The position numbers were made by a program, and so were the translations under genes. From contig NZ_JACCDE010000020.1 of the NCBI RefSeq assembly GCF_013415125.1, forward strand, positions 1-64,000: a stretch of 64,000 nucleotides of DNA. The letters run 5' to 3'. Shown here one piece after another: positions 29,701-37,999 of the stretch. This DNA comes from Vreelandella glaciei (lineage in GTDB: Bacteria > Pseudomonadota > Gammaproteobacteria > Pseudomonadales > Halomonadaceae). Under the pieces are notes generated by a model, which saw only the letters and a program-made list of their open reading frames with translations, did no database searches and was not told the DNA's origin. Each line of letters starts with the position of its first letter. Position 1 is the stretch's first letter.

Positions 29701-32338
29701 GGAAGGGGATAAGCGAGGTGGCCAGCGATAGCAGAACCGGCGCTCCCACCACGGCTAAGAGCAACAGCGTACTGGCGATGGCCATACTGAGCGGGAACTG
29801 CCAACTGACCGCAAGGCTTGCGAGTACTAAGGGCGGCAATACTGAACGGCGTAAGTTGCCGAGCATTTTCATGCGCCCCGTTAGTGGCAGCGCGGGCGCC
29901 AGTAGCCAGGGCAGCAACTGCCAGTCGCCGCGGGTCCAGCGGTGCTGACGCTTAGCGGCCACGTCATAGCGGGCGGGAAAATCCTCAATCACTTCGATAT
30001 CGGAGGCGAGCCCCGCACGGGCAAACACCCCTTCAAATAAGTCGTGACTGAGCAAGCTGTTTTCAGGGACTCGGTTTGCCAACGATGCTTCAAATGCATC
30101 CACGGCGTAGATACCTTTACCCGCGAAGGAGCCTTCGCCAATCAAATCCTGATAGAGGTCTGAAATAGCGGCGGCGTATGGGTCCAGCCCCCCAGGTGCA
30201 GAGAATACCCGCTGATATATTGAGCCTTCCCCACCGGCGGGCAACGACGGCGTGACGCGAGGCTGCAAAATGGCGTAACCCTGGACCACGCGACATTGCT
30301 GTTCATCCATCAGCGGCTGGTTCAGCGGGTGCGCCATCTTGCCGACCAGCTGGCTAGCTGCGCCTCTGGGAAGGCGTGTGTCAGCATCCAGGGTAATGAC
30401 ATAGCAAACATCCGCAGGCAGCGGTGGTGGGTCGATAAAGGTGGTATCCAGCGCCCCGCGTAGCAGTCGATTTAGCTCATGCAGCTTGCCACGCTTACGC
30501 TCCCAGCCCATCCAGGTGTTTTCATTGGGGTTAAATAGCCGTCGACGATGCAGCAGAAAAAAGCGTTGATCGTTGTCCTGAGCGTTTTGACCGCCTGGGG
30601 CGGATATTGAGTAACGCTCGTTTAACTGCTCAATGGCGGCGTGGGCGGCCGAGAGAAGCGCTGCCTCATGGGGTAATTCCGCTTGGGGAGCATCAACGCC
30701 GTCAAGGAGAAGGACATAGGAAAGGGCCCCCTCGCCACTCGATAAGTGGTGCACTTCAAGTCGTTCGATCTGCTCCTGTAAGTCATCTTCACTGGTCAGC
30801 AGCGTAGGGACGGCAATCAGGGTGCGTAGATGGTTTGGAATCCCTTTAGCGAGATCAATACTGGGCAGCGGCTGGGCATCGATGCAATAGATGATCAGAC
30901 GGTTAACGATCAGCGTGGCCACATCAATAATCGGTAGAAAGCCCAATATGCCCAGCAACATTAGCCAAGGTAACGGCGTTTCACCTATTTCAAGCGGCAA
31001 TGAAAGCAGTAGCACGGCCGCCAACGTCATCAAGCTAAGCGTCACTACCGCCATCATTACGATATAGCTGCGAATGCCGTGGTGAATAAGGGTTCGGCGC
31101 AGTCGCTGACGAAGAGTAGGCGTAAATCCCAGCGTTTGTTCAAGGTTGGTGCGGCCTGAGCCGATTAGAAAGTAGCCGGGGTCGCCCATACGGGCCGCTT
31201 CAAGAGTATCGCTAGTGGTGGCGGCTGCTTGACGCGATAGCGAAAGCGCAGTGTCCACCACCTCAAGCTCGGCGCGCTTGGCCCCCCGGGCGAGCTGTTC
31301 TACCGCACTGCGGTATTGATTGCGGGTGGGGAAATCCAACTGCTCAAAATGGCTATGCTGATTCAAGCGCTCGTCCACCAAACTGACGCCTTCAAACAGC
31401 TCAGCCCAGTCGATGCTGGAGACAAAACGCATGCTGGTAATGATATTGCGAACCGTCACATTGGCGGCGCCTTGGCGCTGCTGGGCGTGTTGAACCATCT
31501 CTTCAATGGTTTCACCCTGATGGCTGAGCTGTTCATCAAGCCAGCCGACCAGTGGGCTGCTACGTGGGTCTAAGCCACGTAAACGCTTTGCCAATTGGGC
31601 GGTGAAGGGCTCAGCCAGTGGCCCTTGGTGAAAGTTTAGCGTGTTGGTCTCGACACTAAAGGTATGGCGCTCTAGCGCTGATTGCTGATCGGCGGGTTTT
31701 AGCCATTTAGCGGCCAAAGTATCCGCTTCGTCCCTTGCCGTCTGCTCACTGATAATTTGGTCAGCAAGGCGCCGCAGGTTCTCAATCAATACAATGCGCA
31801 GGGTAATAGCAACGGCCCAAAGCTCACCAATAGTGAGTGGCTGAACGCGTTGATAAGCCCTGATAAAGGTTTGCAGATTATCCAGGTCGACATGGCTGTC
31901 GGTATGCGCCACAAATGCCCAGGTAATCCCCAATACCCTTGGGTAGCCAGCAAAAGGACCCTTGGCTAATTTGGGTAACTGGCGGTAATAGCCAGGGGGG
32001 AGGTCGCTGCGAATCTCACGAATTTGGGCTTCAATCAAGTGGTAGTTATCGAGCAGCCAAGCGGCAGCTGGGACGATATCGCGACCTGCGGTCAGTGCGC
32101 TGGCGCTGGCGCGGTAAACGCTTAGCAGCGTTTTAGCATTATCGTTTAGACGACGAGTTAATGACACCACCTTGGGCGGCGAGGTGGTCACCTCTTGAGC
32201 AAGCGCCAAACTGCCAGCATGTTGTTCAAGTCGCTCTGCGCTAAAGAGTTCTTCTCTAACGGGAGTAGTAGAATCCCACGGCGCAACAAACGCATGGTGC
32301 GAACGCACAAAACGGAGAAATTGGTTCACAGATTCCAT
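23708..32338 (-). CDS. Cyclic beta-1,2-glucan synthase (NdvB/ChvB-like)
   Basis: Giant inner-membrane enzyme of 2876 residues that builds cyclic beta-1,2-glucans from UDP-glucose for the periplasm. Order: N-terminal family domain; TM segments near 415-475; GT84 transferase with DADTRLPRG (about residue 649) and HRWTRGDWQ (about 799); more TM segments (about 830-1030); a conserved central region with YNARDMEF (about 1407) and FMAHHQGMTIVA (about 1510); and a C-terminal GH94 phosphorylase-like module with GGGDWNDGMN (about 2543), which sets ring size in Brucella Cgs. Size and architecture match ChvB/NdvB/Cgs. No NdvA-type exporter is nearby. A CDP-alcohol phosphotransferase gene precedes it on the same strand, and a small unknown gene follows. 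Confidence 0.93.
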   Translation of the reverse strand: MESVNQFLRFVRSHHAFVAPWDSTTPVREELFSAERLEQHAGSLALAQEVTTSPPKVVSLTRRLNDNAKTLLSVYRASASALTAGRDIVPAAAWLLDNYHLIEAQIREIRSDLPPGYYRQLPKLAKGPFAGYPRVLGITWAFVAHTDSHVDLDNLQTFIRAYQRVQPLTIGELWAVAITLRIVLIENLRRLADQIISEQTARDEADTLAAKWLKPADQQSALERHTFSVETNTLNFHQGPLAEPFTAQLAKRLRGLDPRSSPLVGWLDEQLSHQGETIEEMVQHAQQRQGAANVTVRNIITSMRFVSSIDWAELFEGVSLVDERLNQHSHFEQLDFPTRNQYRSAVEQLARGAKRAELEVVDTALSLSRQAAATTSDTLEAARMGDPGYFLIGSGRTNLEQTLGFTPTLRQRLRRTLIHHGIRSYIVMMAVVTLSLMTLAAVLLLSLPLEIGETPLPWLMLLGILGFLPIIDVATLIVNRLIIYCIDAQPLPSIDLAKGIPNHLRTLIAVPTLLTSEDDLQEQIERLEVHHLSSGEGALSYVLLLDGVDAPQAELPHEAALLSAAHAAIEQLNERYSISAPGGQNAQDNDQRFFLLHRRRLFNPNENTWMGWERKRGKLHELNRLLRGALDTTFIDPPPLPADVCYVITLDADTRLPRGAASQLVGKMAHPLNQPLMDEQQCRVVQGYAILQPRVTPSLPAGGEGSIYQRVFSAPGGLDPYAAAISDLYQDLIGEGSFAGKGIYAVDAFEASLANRVPENSLLSHDLFEGVFARAGLASDIEVIEDFPARYDVAAKRQHRWTRGDWQLLPWLLAPALPLTGRMKMLGNLRRSVLPPLVLASLAVSWQFPLSMAIASTLLLLAVVGAPVLLSLATSLIPFRATTKLRHHYHLWFDELKLGSVQILLMVIFLPDQAWRMLDAIARTLVRVLITHRRLLEWTSAAQSMKSPALTVLGFYQRMAPGTALGLAVTLGTLWTTSSAWPIALPMALLWLAAPAVASWLSSSKSAVVQPTISVDEARELRLIARRTWRYFETFVTATDNRLPPDNFQEDPQPVLAQRTSPTNMGLYLLSTLAARDFGWIGTQAALERLETTLEVMQGLPRYRGHFYNWYATQDLRPLDPRYVSTVDSGNLAGHLIVIANACDSWQAERCLTDLRVGIADTLNLARQALQHASTLSEKLTVQLALQFKAIDAQLNGASMSSECLTDIAELTHKALSLVRAALNEKADTCSEDVLFWVEALHSSVAQHRDDRDSQANVSEIELSLRLQQIAAAARRMAMNMDFAFLLNSERQLLSIGYSLDDNCLDTSCYDLLASEARLASLFAIAKGDIPTRHWFRLGRAATPLSFGSALISWSGSMFEYLMPSLVMRAPGGSLLEQTNRLVVKRQESYATQLSAPWGISESAYNARDMEFTYQYSNFGVPGLGLKRGLSADLVIAPYATGLATMVDPNGACRNFKRLAEMGALGRYGFYEALDFTRARLPAGESVVIVRSFMAHHQGMTIVAIANTLHHGQMRARFHREPMIQASELLLQERVPRNVAIVHPRAEEVKSNASQIINEAQTIRRASTVASGPPVTHLLSNGCYSVMLTATGGGYSRWRNIAISRWQPDATRDHLGSFIFLRDTQLPGVWTATGQTVGHSPDAPDDHNHVIFAEDYARYTHRHDDITSHMEVLVSGEDDCEVRHLSLTNSSRHPRDIDITSYSELVLTTPSADNAHPAFAKMFVVTEYLEAFNALIATRRRRSPDEDQAWVAHFAVVEGETVGELQYETDRARFLGRGKLTLNAVALNKDQRLSGSVGSVLDPVFALRYRLRVAPGKTTRIAFWTVVASTREALMDLIDKHHDRSAFERAKTLAWTQAQVQLRHLGIQPEEAADFQRLAAPILYPDPRFRAPADAIERGAGPQSRLWQHGISGDLPIILMRIDTLDDIAQVRQLLRAHEYWRMKRLAVDVVIINERGASYVQDLQQAIETAILSSQTQPRFKKDYAQGAVISLRADLLSMEMRTQLQSIACVAFMAHRGNLANQLALTLPEQRALPSHSSTKRHLPKHTPTKPSETALPPLSALEFFNGLGGFAEQGREYVTVLEAGNATPAPWINVIANPGFGFQVSAEGAGYVWADNSRENQLTPWSNDPVADPSGDVIYVRDEESLALFTATAHPLRDHGRYIARHGFGYSQFEHQSDGIGLELLHFVPLDAPLRVSRLRLSNHSGRPRKLSVTAYAEWVLGTSRSGSAPFLISRPDAESGALMVENPWNIAFPGRVAFLDIGAQPTHWTADRCEFIGHGGSLAAPLGLRSNTPLSAAHGAGLDPCAALQRSVTLAAGESVEIIVLLGQASSMAEAQTLIDRYREADIDAELATINAHWQTQLNAVQVTTPDRAMDIMLNGWLLYQTIACRITARSGFYQASGAYGFRDQLQDGMALTFTSPETTRQHLLRAASRQFVEGDVQHWWLPHSGQGVRTRISDDRVWLAYACARYIATSQDVAVLDEPVSFLEGALLAPDEHDCFFQPMIAGETASLFEHCARGLDQSLTLTGEHGLPLIGGGDWNDGMNRVGEAGKGESVWLGWLLVHTLEQFLPFAEQREQPLSSASPLPSTEQATTRTERWRAHAIALRSALESSGWDGQWYRRATYDDGHWLGSKESEACRIDSIAQSWAVLSGAAEPHRAALAMRSLERELILHDEQLALLFWPPFDQPQRDPGYIGGYPPGMRENGGQYSHAAMWAILAFAKLGEGGKAHALFSLLNPINHARTAEEVARYHVEPYVVAADVYSVAPHTGRGGWTWYTGSAGWMYRAGIEGILGIRREGNWLVITPCLPSEWPDFSATLTVAATHYAVNVVATEKAPSAQLDGSLLALQQGEVRIALDGKNHQLKINIQR

Positions 32339-32632
32339 CCTGGTGAAAGTGCGCTTTTATGGCCGCACAAACGATGCTTCCTTACCAGAACAATGGTCGT
32401 GCCGGGGGTTGGCGTCTGTGCGCTAGCGCACATTGCGTGTTTTATTTGCCTACGGGGCGAATTTAAGCGCTTTTAGTTAGCGTTAAACACCATGATTTAA
32501 CTGCTGGGCTTGGTAAGGCATTAAACGGAGACTTCCCCGTTTGACTAAGGCGTAACACTCACCGCTACGCTGTTCTAGCAGTGCTCTATTTAGAACACTA
32601 ATATGCCATCGTTCTTGAGAGAGCGTGTCACT

Positions 32633-33277
32633 CTATCCGTCAGCAGCCGCAATGTTAGCGGACTCATGCCGACGCAGTGTCCAGTACCCTCCCCATAATC
32701 TTGTTGCCGTGGTGGTGAGGCAGGCAATCGAGAAGAGTATCGCCAGTATTGAAAAGTGCTCCGGGAACAGGCAAAAAATTACCAGGGCCATGACGGTTTC
32801 GGTGCCTTCGGTCAGCCCTTCTAAATAGTAGAACGCTTTATTGGGGAAGTGGGGGCGCTCTATTGACTGATGTTTGGCAGCAATCGCAAAGGCGAGAAAC
32901 GAGGTGCCGGTGCCGATAAACGCAAACAGTAGCAATGCCGCAGCGAGGGCGTTCTGGCCGGGATTTGCCAATGCAAAACCCAGCACCACTGCGGCATAGA
33001 AAACAAAATCGAGCCCAATATCCAGAAACCCGCCTGCGTCGCTTGCGCGACCCGCTAAGCGTGCCAGGGCGCCATCAATACCGTCGCCCAGGCGGTTAAG
33101 CACAATCACCAACAGCGCGAGCCCGTACTGCTCCCATGCCAGCAGAGGCAGGGCCGTTATACCCAACGCAAAAGCGCTAAGTGTCACTTGGTCGGGGGTG
33201 ATGTGCTTATTCAGTAACGTCTGTGCGATGCGTCTTAAGGGGCGTTGGATAAGCGGCATTGTCCAGCGATCAAGCAC
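32633..33277 (-). CDS. CDP-alcohol phosphatidyltransferase family membrane enzyme
   Basis: Membrane enzyme of 214 residues with about six TM segments. The complete signature DG-x2-AR-x8-G-x3-D-x3-D is present (DGALAR...GGFLDIGLD, about residues 67-90), which binds the CDP-linked donor through Mg2+. Such enzymes make phospholipids or phospho-alcohol conjugates. The acceptor is not clear, and the sequence is not an obvious PgsA, PssA or Pcs. It lies about 294 bases upstream of the glucan synthase on the same strand, so a link to glucan head-group decoration or its lipid donor is possible (inference). The gap 32339-32632 shows no gene. Confidence 0.85.
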   Translation of the reverse strand: MLDRWTMPLIQRPLRRIAQTLLNKHITPDQVTLSAFALGITALPLLAWEQYGLALLVIVLNRLGDGIDGALARLAGRASDAGGFLDIGLDFVFYAAVVLGFALANPGQNALAAALLLFAFIGTGTSFLAFAIAAKHQSIERPHFPNKAFYYLEGLTEGTETVMALVIFCLFPEHFSILAILFSIACLTTTATRLWGGYWTLRRHESANIAAADG

Positions 33278-33568
33278 GTGGTTCTCCTCAATAGATAGGG
33301 GGAAATTAGGTTAATAATAGCGACAACGTACGTAGTGCATATGCTTATGTCACTATTAGTCTCTGCTAATAGTTAAACTAAAGTTGTTAGACTTTGGTTG
33401 TAATTATGGGTAAATAACTGGACTAATTGCCTATTGCAGTTAATAAAGGGCGCCAAAGGAGGTTCCGTATCGCCCTTCGTGCGGCATATATATCGGAATG
33501 TTGATCCTCGATTTGTTCTTTTCACTCTGACCGTAAGTGGCGCCAATTGTATGCATAAAACTGCCCTG

Positions 33569-35200
33569 ATGACGGTGTGGGATCAGCTATGGCATTCCCA
33601 CTACCAAGCTAAAAACTTATTGATGTGCGCGCTCCCAACGGGCGGAGCCGCCAACGCCGCGACTTCGAGTTCCAAGCGTGATCCTTCCCCTCAACCTAAG
33701 CCACCCGCTTACACCACTCCGCAGAAGATTGGTCTGTTGCTTGGCCCGCTGCTGTTCGCTTTTGTGGTGATGTTTTTTCACCCTGAAGATTTAAGCTTTG
33801 AAGGGCGCATGGTGCTCGCCACCACTCTATGGGTGGCCGTATGGTGGATCACTGAAGCCATTCCTATTCCCGCGACCTCGTTGCTGCCCATTGTGCTATT
33901 GCCGGTTACCGGCGCGCTAGATGGCAATACGGTGACCGCCGCTTACGGCAATCCAATTATTTTCCTGTTCCTGGGCGGCTTTTTGATCGCGCTGGCAATG
34001 GAAAGATGGGATCTCCACAAGCGTATCGCGCTGTCAATTATTGCCGTGCTGGGCACCAGTATTAATAGCATCGTCTTTGGTTTTATGGCCGCGACGGGCT
34101 TTTTGTCCATGTGGGTCTCCAACACAGCGTCGGTCATGATGATGCTGCCGATTGGTACCGCTATCGTCTACCAGGTGAGCCAAGAACTGGCGAAAAGTGA
34201 CGGCGACCACAGTGCCGAAATCGATAAGTTCAGCAAAGCGCTGATTTTTGGTATCGGTTATGGCGGTACCATTGGGGGGCTGGGCACGCTAATCGGTACC
34301 CCACCGAATATCATCCTCGCCGCCATTGTGAATGAGCTGTTTGGCATCGAGATCTCCTTTGCCGGTTGGCTCATGTTTGCTTTTCCCGTCGTAATGGTGC
34401 TGCTGTTCAGCGCCTGGCTACTACTAACGCGGGTGTTTTTCCGCATCGAGTTTAGTCACCTGCCGGGCGGACGAGAGCTGATTAACAAAGAAAAAGCGGC
34501 GCTGGGTAACACCAGTTTCGAAGAGAAGGCGGTGCTGGCGGTGTTTTTGTTCGCTGCCTTTATGTGGATCACCCGCTCGTTCTTGTGGCAGGGGCAGATC
34601 ATCAATATCCCTGGCATCAATGACACCATGATCGCGGTGGTCGCGGCCCTGCTGCTGTTTTTGATCCCTTCCAAAAATAAGGGCGGCTGCCTGTTGGGGT
34701 GGGACGTTGCCAAAGACGTACCCTGGGGCATTTTGCTGCTGTTCGGCGGTGGGTTGGCGATTGCCGCAGGGTTTGGCTCTTCCGGTCTGGCCGAGTGGAT
34801 TGGCGGGCAAATGAGCGTGCTGGAAGGCGCTAACTTCTTGCTGGTGATCCTGCTGGCGACCGGCATGGTACTGTTCTTGACCGAAATCACCTCGAATACT
34901 GCCACGGCCACCATGATTCTGCCGGTGCTAGCGTCGTTGGCCCTTGCGCTGGATATCCATCCCTTTGTACTGATGGTGCCCGCCGCCATGGCCGCCAATT
35001 GTGCCTTTATGCTCCCGGTGGGCACGCCGCCAAACGCGATAATCTTCGCCACCGGCAAACTCAAAATCATTGAGATGGTGCGCACCGGTTTTTGGATCAA
35101 CATTATTGCCATGCTACTCATCGTCGCGGCGGTTTATTTCTTGCTGCCGGTACTATGGAACGTGGATCTAACCAACTATCCCGATGCATTTCGGCGCTAA
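33569..35200 (+). CDS. DASS/SLC13-family sodium:anion symporter
   Basis: Inner-membrane carrier importing di- or tricarboxylates (or sulfate) with Na+. From ATG 33569 it has 543 residues. Two family SNT signatures are seen: SNTASVMMMLP (first repeat) and TSNTATATMILP (second), along with WWITEAIPIPATSLLPI and LPVGTPPNAI. The N-terminus is uncertain. The frame is open back to a TTG at 33434, and a very good SD (AAAGGAGG, 33455-33462) has no ATG at normal spacing; GTG 33479 and ATG 33551 are alternatives. The Pro/Ser-rich segment before the first TM is unusual. Stands alone, with a terminator after it. Confidence 0.88.
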   Translation: MTVWDQLWHSHYQAKNLLMCALPTGGAANAATSSSKRDPSPQPKPPAYTTPQKIGLLLGPLLFAFVVMFFHPEDLSFEGRMVLATTLWVAVWWITEAIPIPATSLLPIVLLPVTGALDGNTVTAAYGNPIIFLFLGGFLIALAMERWDLHKRIALSIIAVLGTSINSIVFGFMAATGFLSMWVSNTASVMMMLPIGTAIVYQVSQELAKSDGDHSAEIDKFSKALIFGIGYGGTIGGLGTLIGTPPNIILAAIVNELFGIEISFAGWLMFAFPVVMVLLFSAWLLLTRVFFRIEFSHLPGGRELINKEKAALGNTSFEEKAVLAVFLFAAFMWITRSFLWQGQIINIPGINDTMIAVVAALLLFLIPSKNKGGCLLGWDVAKDVPWGILLLFGGGLAIAAGFGSSGLAEWIGGQMSVLEGANFLLVILLATGMVLFLTEITSNTATATMILPVLASLALALDIHPFVLMVPAAMAANCAFMLPVGTPPNAIIFATGKLKIIEMVRTGFWINIIAMLLIVAAVYFLLPVLWNVDLTNYPDAFRR

Positions 35201-35222
35201 TATAACCCATTAGCAAAGTATA

Positions 35223-35248
35223 GCCTCGCCTTCGGGCGGGGCTTTTTT
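35223..35248 (+). terminator. Rho-independent terminator after the DASS symporter
   Basis: GCCTCGCC, the stable tetraloop TTCG, and GGCGGGGC, followed by six T residues: a canonical intrinsic terminator with one internal mismatch-type pairing. Confidence 0.92.
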
Positions 35249-35386
35249 ATAACTGTTTTGCCGTTAATTCACACACATAAAGAATGTTAATAATGGCGTC
35301 AGGCTTTAGACAAATAACGGTGCTTAACTATAGTGCCTCAAAGGTGTAAATGGAGTCAGAGGTATGGCGTTATAAGGAGATAAGCA

Positions 35387-35902
35387 ATGGAACTGCTTGA
35401 AAAGATTAGTGAGTATCTGAAAAAGCACGAACTCAAAATGGCCACGGCGGAATCGTGCACGGCGGGGTTAATTGTTTCAGAGCTAGCGGGCATACCGGGT
35501 AGCGGGCAATCGATCGATTGTGGATTGGCTGTTTACTCGCCCAAGGCCAAAAATCGCTATTTAGCCGTCAGTTTTGACACCATTGATACGTATGGCCTGA
35601 CTAGCGAAGCCACCTCACGCGAAATGGCGTTAGGCGTTTTAAACAATAACGATGCCAATGTTGCCATAGCGAACACCGGTATTGCAGGCCCGAAGCCCCA
35701 TGATGATATACCGGTGGGAACCGTTTGCTTTGCCTGGGCGTTTCGACATGCCCAAGAGGTATACATAATAGTGGAGACGAAACGCTTTTCAGGTGATCGT
35801 AATGAGGTACGGCTCGCCGCCGCGCACTATGCGCTAGAAAGGGTGCCAAAGCATCATGGTGATGTATTGGCAGGTAAAGCGCCCCGCGTTGATGAATCTT
35901 AA
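35387..35902 (+). CDS. CinA C-terminal-domain amidohydrolase (PncC-like)
   Basis: 171-residue stand-alone CinA C-terminal domain, the family of nicotinamide-nucleotide amidases that turn NMN into nicotinate mononucleotide for NAD recycling. Typical motifs: TAESCTAGLIVSEL near the N-terminus, the VYSPKAKNRYL block and NTGIAGP. Several residues deviate from E. coli PncC, and the C-terminal 20 residues are unusual (HHGDVLAGKAPRVDES). It starts behind AAGGAG and is followed 40 bases later by nadE, which uses the product downstream in the same pathway; co-expression is likely. Activity is inferred from family. Confidence 0.85.
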   Translation: MELLEKISEYLKKHELKMATAESCTAGLIVSELAGIPGSGQSIDCGLAVYSPKAKNRYLAVSFDTIDTYGLTSEATSREMALGVLNNNDANVAIANTGIAGPKPHDDIPVGTVCFAWAFRHAQEVYIIVETKRFSGDRNEVRLAAAHYALERVPKHHGDVLAGKAPRVDES

Positions 35903-35942
35903 AGCTGAAATCTCAATCCGTAACCGGGAGGCAGGAAGCCAC

Positions 35943-36764
35943 ATGACTAACCACGTAACTCAGCAGCGTATCCAGGCAGATTTACAGGTAAAGGCATCGA
36001 TTGAGCCACAGTATGAAATTGAGGCGCGCGTCGATTTTCTGTGCAGCCAGATGATAGAGACAGGACAGCACGCGCTTGTGTTGGGGATTAGCGGCGGGGT
36101 GGACTCCACCGTTGCTGGTCGTTTAGCCCAACTGGCCGTCGAAAAGGCCCGCGATAAAGGGGTTGATGCACGCTTTTATGCCCTCCGGCTGCCTTATGGA
36201 GAGCAGAAAGATGAAGATCACGCTCAACAGGCACTAACGTTTATTACCCCCGATGAAGTGCTTGATATCAATGTGAAGCCAGCCAGTGACGCCTTGCTAG
36301 CGTCCTTGGAAGAGGGCGGATTAACGTTTCAAGATGCCGTCCAACGCGACTTTGTATTAGGCAATATTAAGGCGCGTCAACGAATGGTGGCGCAGTACGC
36401 TGTTGCTGGCGCCAAGTCGGGTTTAGTGGTGGGGACCGACCAAGCAGCAGAAGCATTGATGGGCTTTTTCACCAAATATGGTGATGGCGCCTGCGATCTG
36501 GTGCCGCTGACAGGGCTTACCAAAGGACAGGTGAGAGAGGTCGGTGCTGCGTTAGGTGCGCCCGCTATACTGGTAGAGAAACAGCCCACTGCAGATTTAG
36601 AGTCGCTTAAACCTCAATTGGCTGACGAAGAGGCATTAGGCGTCACTTACACCGAAATCGATGCCTTTCTTACCGGTCAGCAGGTTAGCGAACAGGCCTA
36701 CACCACCATTACCAACACCTATCAACGCACCGATCATAAACGCCAGCTCCCCAGAACGCCGTAG
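35943..36764 (+). CDS. nadE: Ammonia-dependent NAD+ synthetase
   Basis: Amidates nicotinate adenine dinucleotide to NAD+ using ATP and NH3. The ATG at 35943 lies behind GGGAGGCAGGAAG and gives 273 residues, near the E. coli length of 275; the frame is open further upstream across the end of the CinA gene. Motifs: P-loop GISGGVDSTVAGRLAQ (about residue 48), ALRLPYGEQKDEDHAQQA, GNIKARQRM, VVGTDQAAEALMGFFTKYGDG, and TADLESLKPQLADEEALGVTY. No glutaminase domain is present, so free ammonia is the donor. Its partner upstream is the PncC-like gene. Confidence 0.95.
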   Translation: MTNHVTQQRIQADLQVKASIEPQYEIEARVDFLCSQMIETGQHALVLGISGGVDSTVAGRLAQLAVEKARDKGVDARFYALRLPYGEQKDEDHAQQALTFITPDEVLDINVKPASDALLASLEEGGLTFQDAVQRDFVLGNIKARQRMVAQYAVAGAKSGLVVGTDQAAEALMGFFTKYGDGACDLVPLTGLTKGQVREVGAALGAPAILVEKQPTADLESLKPQLADEEALGVTYTEIDAFLTGQQVSEQAYTTITNTYQRTDHKRQLPRTP

Positions 36765-36853
36765 CGGCATTTTTTACAAGCTCAACGCCAGCGCTAAACG
36801 CAGCGCCAATAGGTTGCTATGATGCCGCGACACTATTGGCTGTTGAGCTTGTT

Positions 36854-37999
36854 ATGCGTTTACTCCACACCGCTGATTGGCACCTGGGTCGGCTATTTCA
36901 CAACCTTTCGTTGCTGGAAGACCAGCGCCATGTGCTTAACCAGCTCATCGAGATAATCGACCGGGAAAACGTCGATGCGGTGCTGATTGCGGGCGATATC
37001 TATGACCGCTCGGTTCCGCCTTCGGCGGCGGTAACGCTGCTCGACGAGGTGCTACATGCGCTATGCGAGGTGCGTAAGCTGCCGGTCATCATGATTTCAG
37101 GCAACCATGATGGCGCCGAGCGGTTGCGCTTTGGCGCGCGCCACCTGCGCCAAGCCGGGCTGCATATTCTCTCCGATTTAGCTGAGTTCGCCACGCCCGT
37201 CACGCTGACCATTGACGGCATCGAAGTGGATATATTCGGCATTCCTTACGCCGACCCTGAGCATGTACGCAGCCAGTTTAACGTGGAAGTGCGCGACTTT
37301 GACGCTGCCCATCGCTACTTGGTTGAGCAGATTAGCGAGCGCCGTCATGCAACACGTCCCTGCATATTAATGAGCCACTGCTTTGTGGATGGCGGCAGCG
37401 CGTCTGATTCGGAGCGCCCGCTAACGCTCGGCGGTGCTGAAAGCGTGGCCTGGGAGCCTATGCAGGGCTTCGATTATGTGGCGCTTGGTCACCTGCACGG
37501 CCCGCAGTATCGCGGCGGGGAGCATATTCGCTATAGCGGCTCCTTGCTCAAGTACAGCTTTTCCGAAGCCAGCCAGCGCAAAGGCGTCACGCTGTTGGAC
37601 GTAGACGCGAGCGGGATAAAGCACATCGAACAGATTCCGCTAATACCCAGCCGTGAAGTACGCGTATTAGAAGGCGAGATGGATGCGCTAATCGCCCAGG
37701 GAAGAACGGACGCACAAGCAGATGACTACTTGCTAGTGCGGTTGACCGATCGCCACGCCATTCTCGACCCTATGGGCAAGCTGCGTGAGGTATATCCCAA
37801 TGTGCTGCATCTGGAAAAGCCCGGCATGCTGGAAGCACGAGGCACTCAGCAACTTGACCGCGAGCGGTTACGCTTTGATGCCCTGGATATGTTTAGTGAC
37901 TTCTTTACTCAGACCAGCGGTGATGCCATGAGCGATAAGCAGGCTAGTGCCATGGCCGAGTTGATTAGCCAGCTGCAGCGCGATGAGGCCCAAGAATGA
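36854..37999 (+). CDS. sbcD: Exonuclease SbcCD subunit D (nuclease)
   Basis: Mre11-type nuclease of the SbcCD complex, which cuts DNA hairpins and protein-blocked ends. From ATG 36854 it has 381 residues. All phosphodiesterase motifs are seen: HTADWHLG, GDIYDRS, ISGNHDGAERL, LMSHCFVDGG and LGHLHGPQ. A TTG six codons earlier is a less likely start. It overlaps sbcC by 4 bases (ATGA), the usual coupled arrangement. The substrate class (long palindromes) is relevant here because the window carries a perfect 32-bp palindrome and several long hairpins, although those are probably below the size attacked. Confidence 0.95.
   Translation: MRLLHTADWHLGRLFHNLSLLEDQRHVLNQLIEIIDRENVDAVLIAGDIYDRSVPPSAAVTLLDEVLHALCEVRKLPVIMISGNHDGAERLRFGARHLRQAGLHILSDLAEFATPVTLTIDGIEVDIFGIPYADPEHVRSQFNVEVRDFDAAHRYLVEQISERRHATRPCILMSHCFVDGGSASDSERPLTLGGAESVAWEPMQGFDYVALGHLHGPQYRGGEHIRYSGSLLKYSFSEASQRKGVTLLDVDASGIKHIEQIPLIPSREVRVLEGEMDALIAQGRTDAQADDYLLVRLTDRHAILDPMGKLREVYPNVLHLEKPGMLEARGTQQLDRERLRFDALDMFSDFFTQTSGDAMSDKQASAMAELISQLQRDEAQE

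Noticed and set aside
34456..35121. 221-codon - strand frame
   Set aside because: Antisense to the C-terminal half of the DASS symporter. Its low-complexity hydrophobic content mirrors the transmembrane codons of the real gene.
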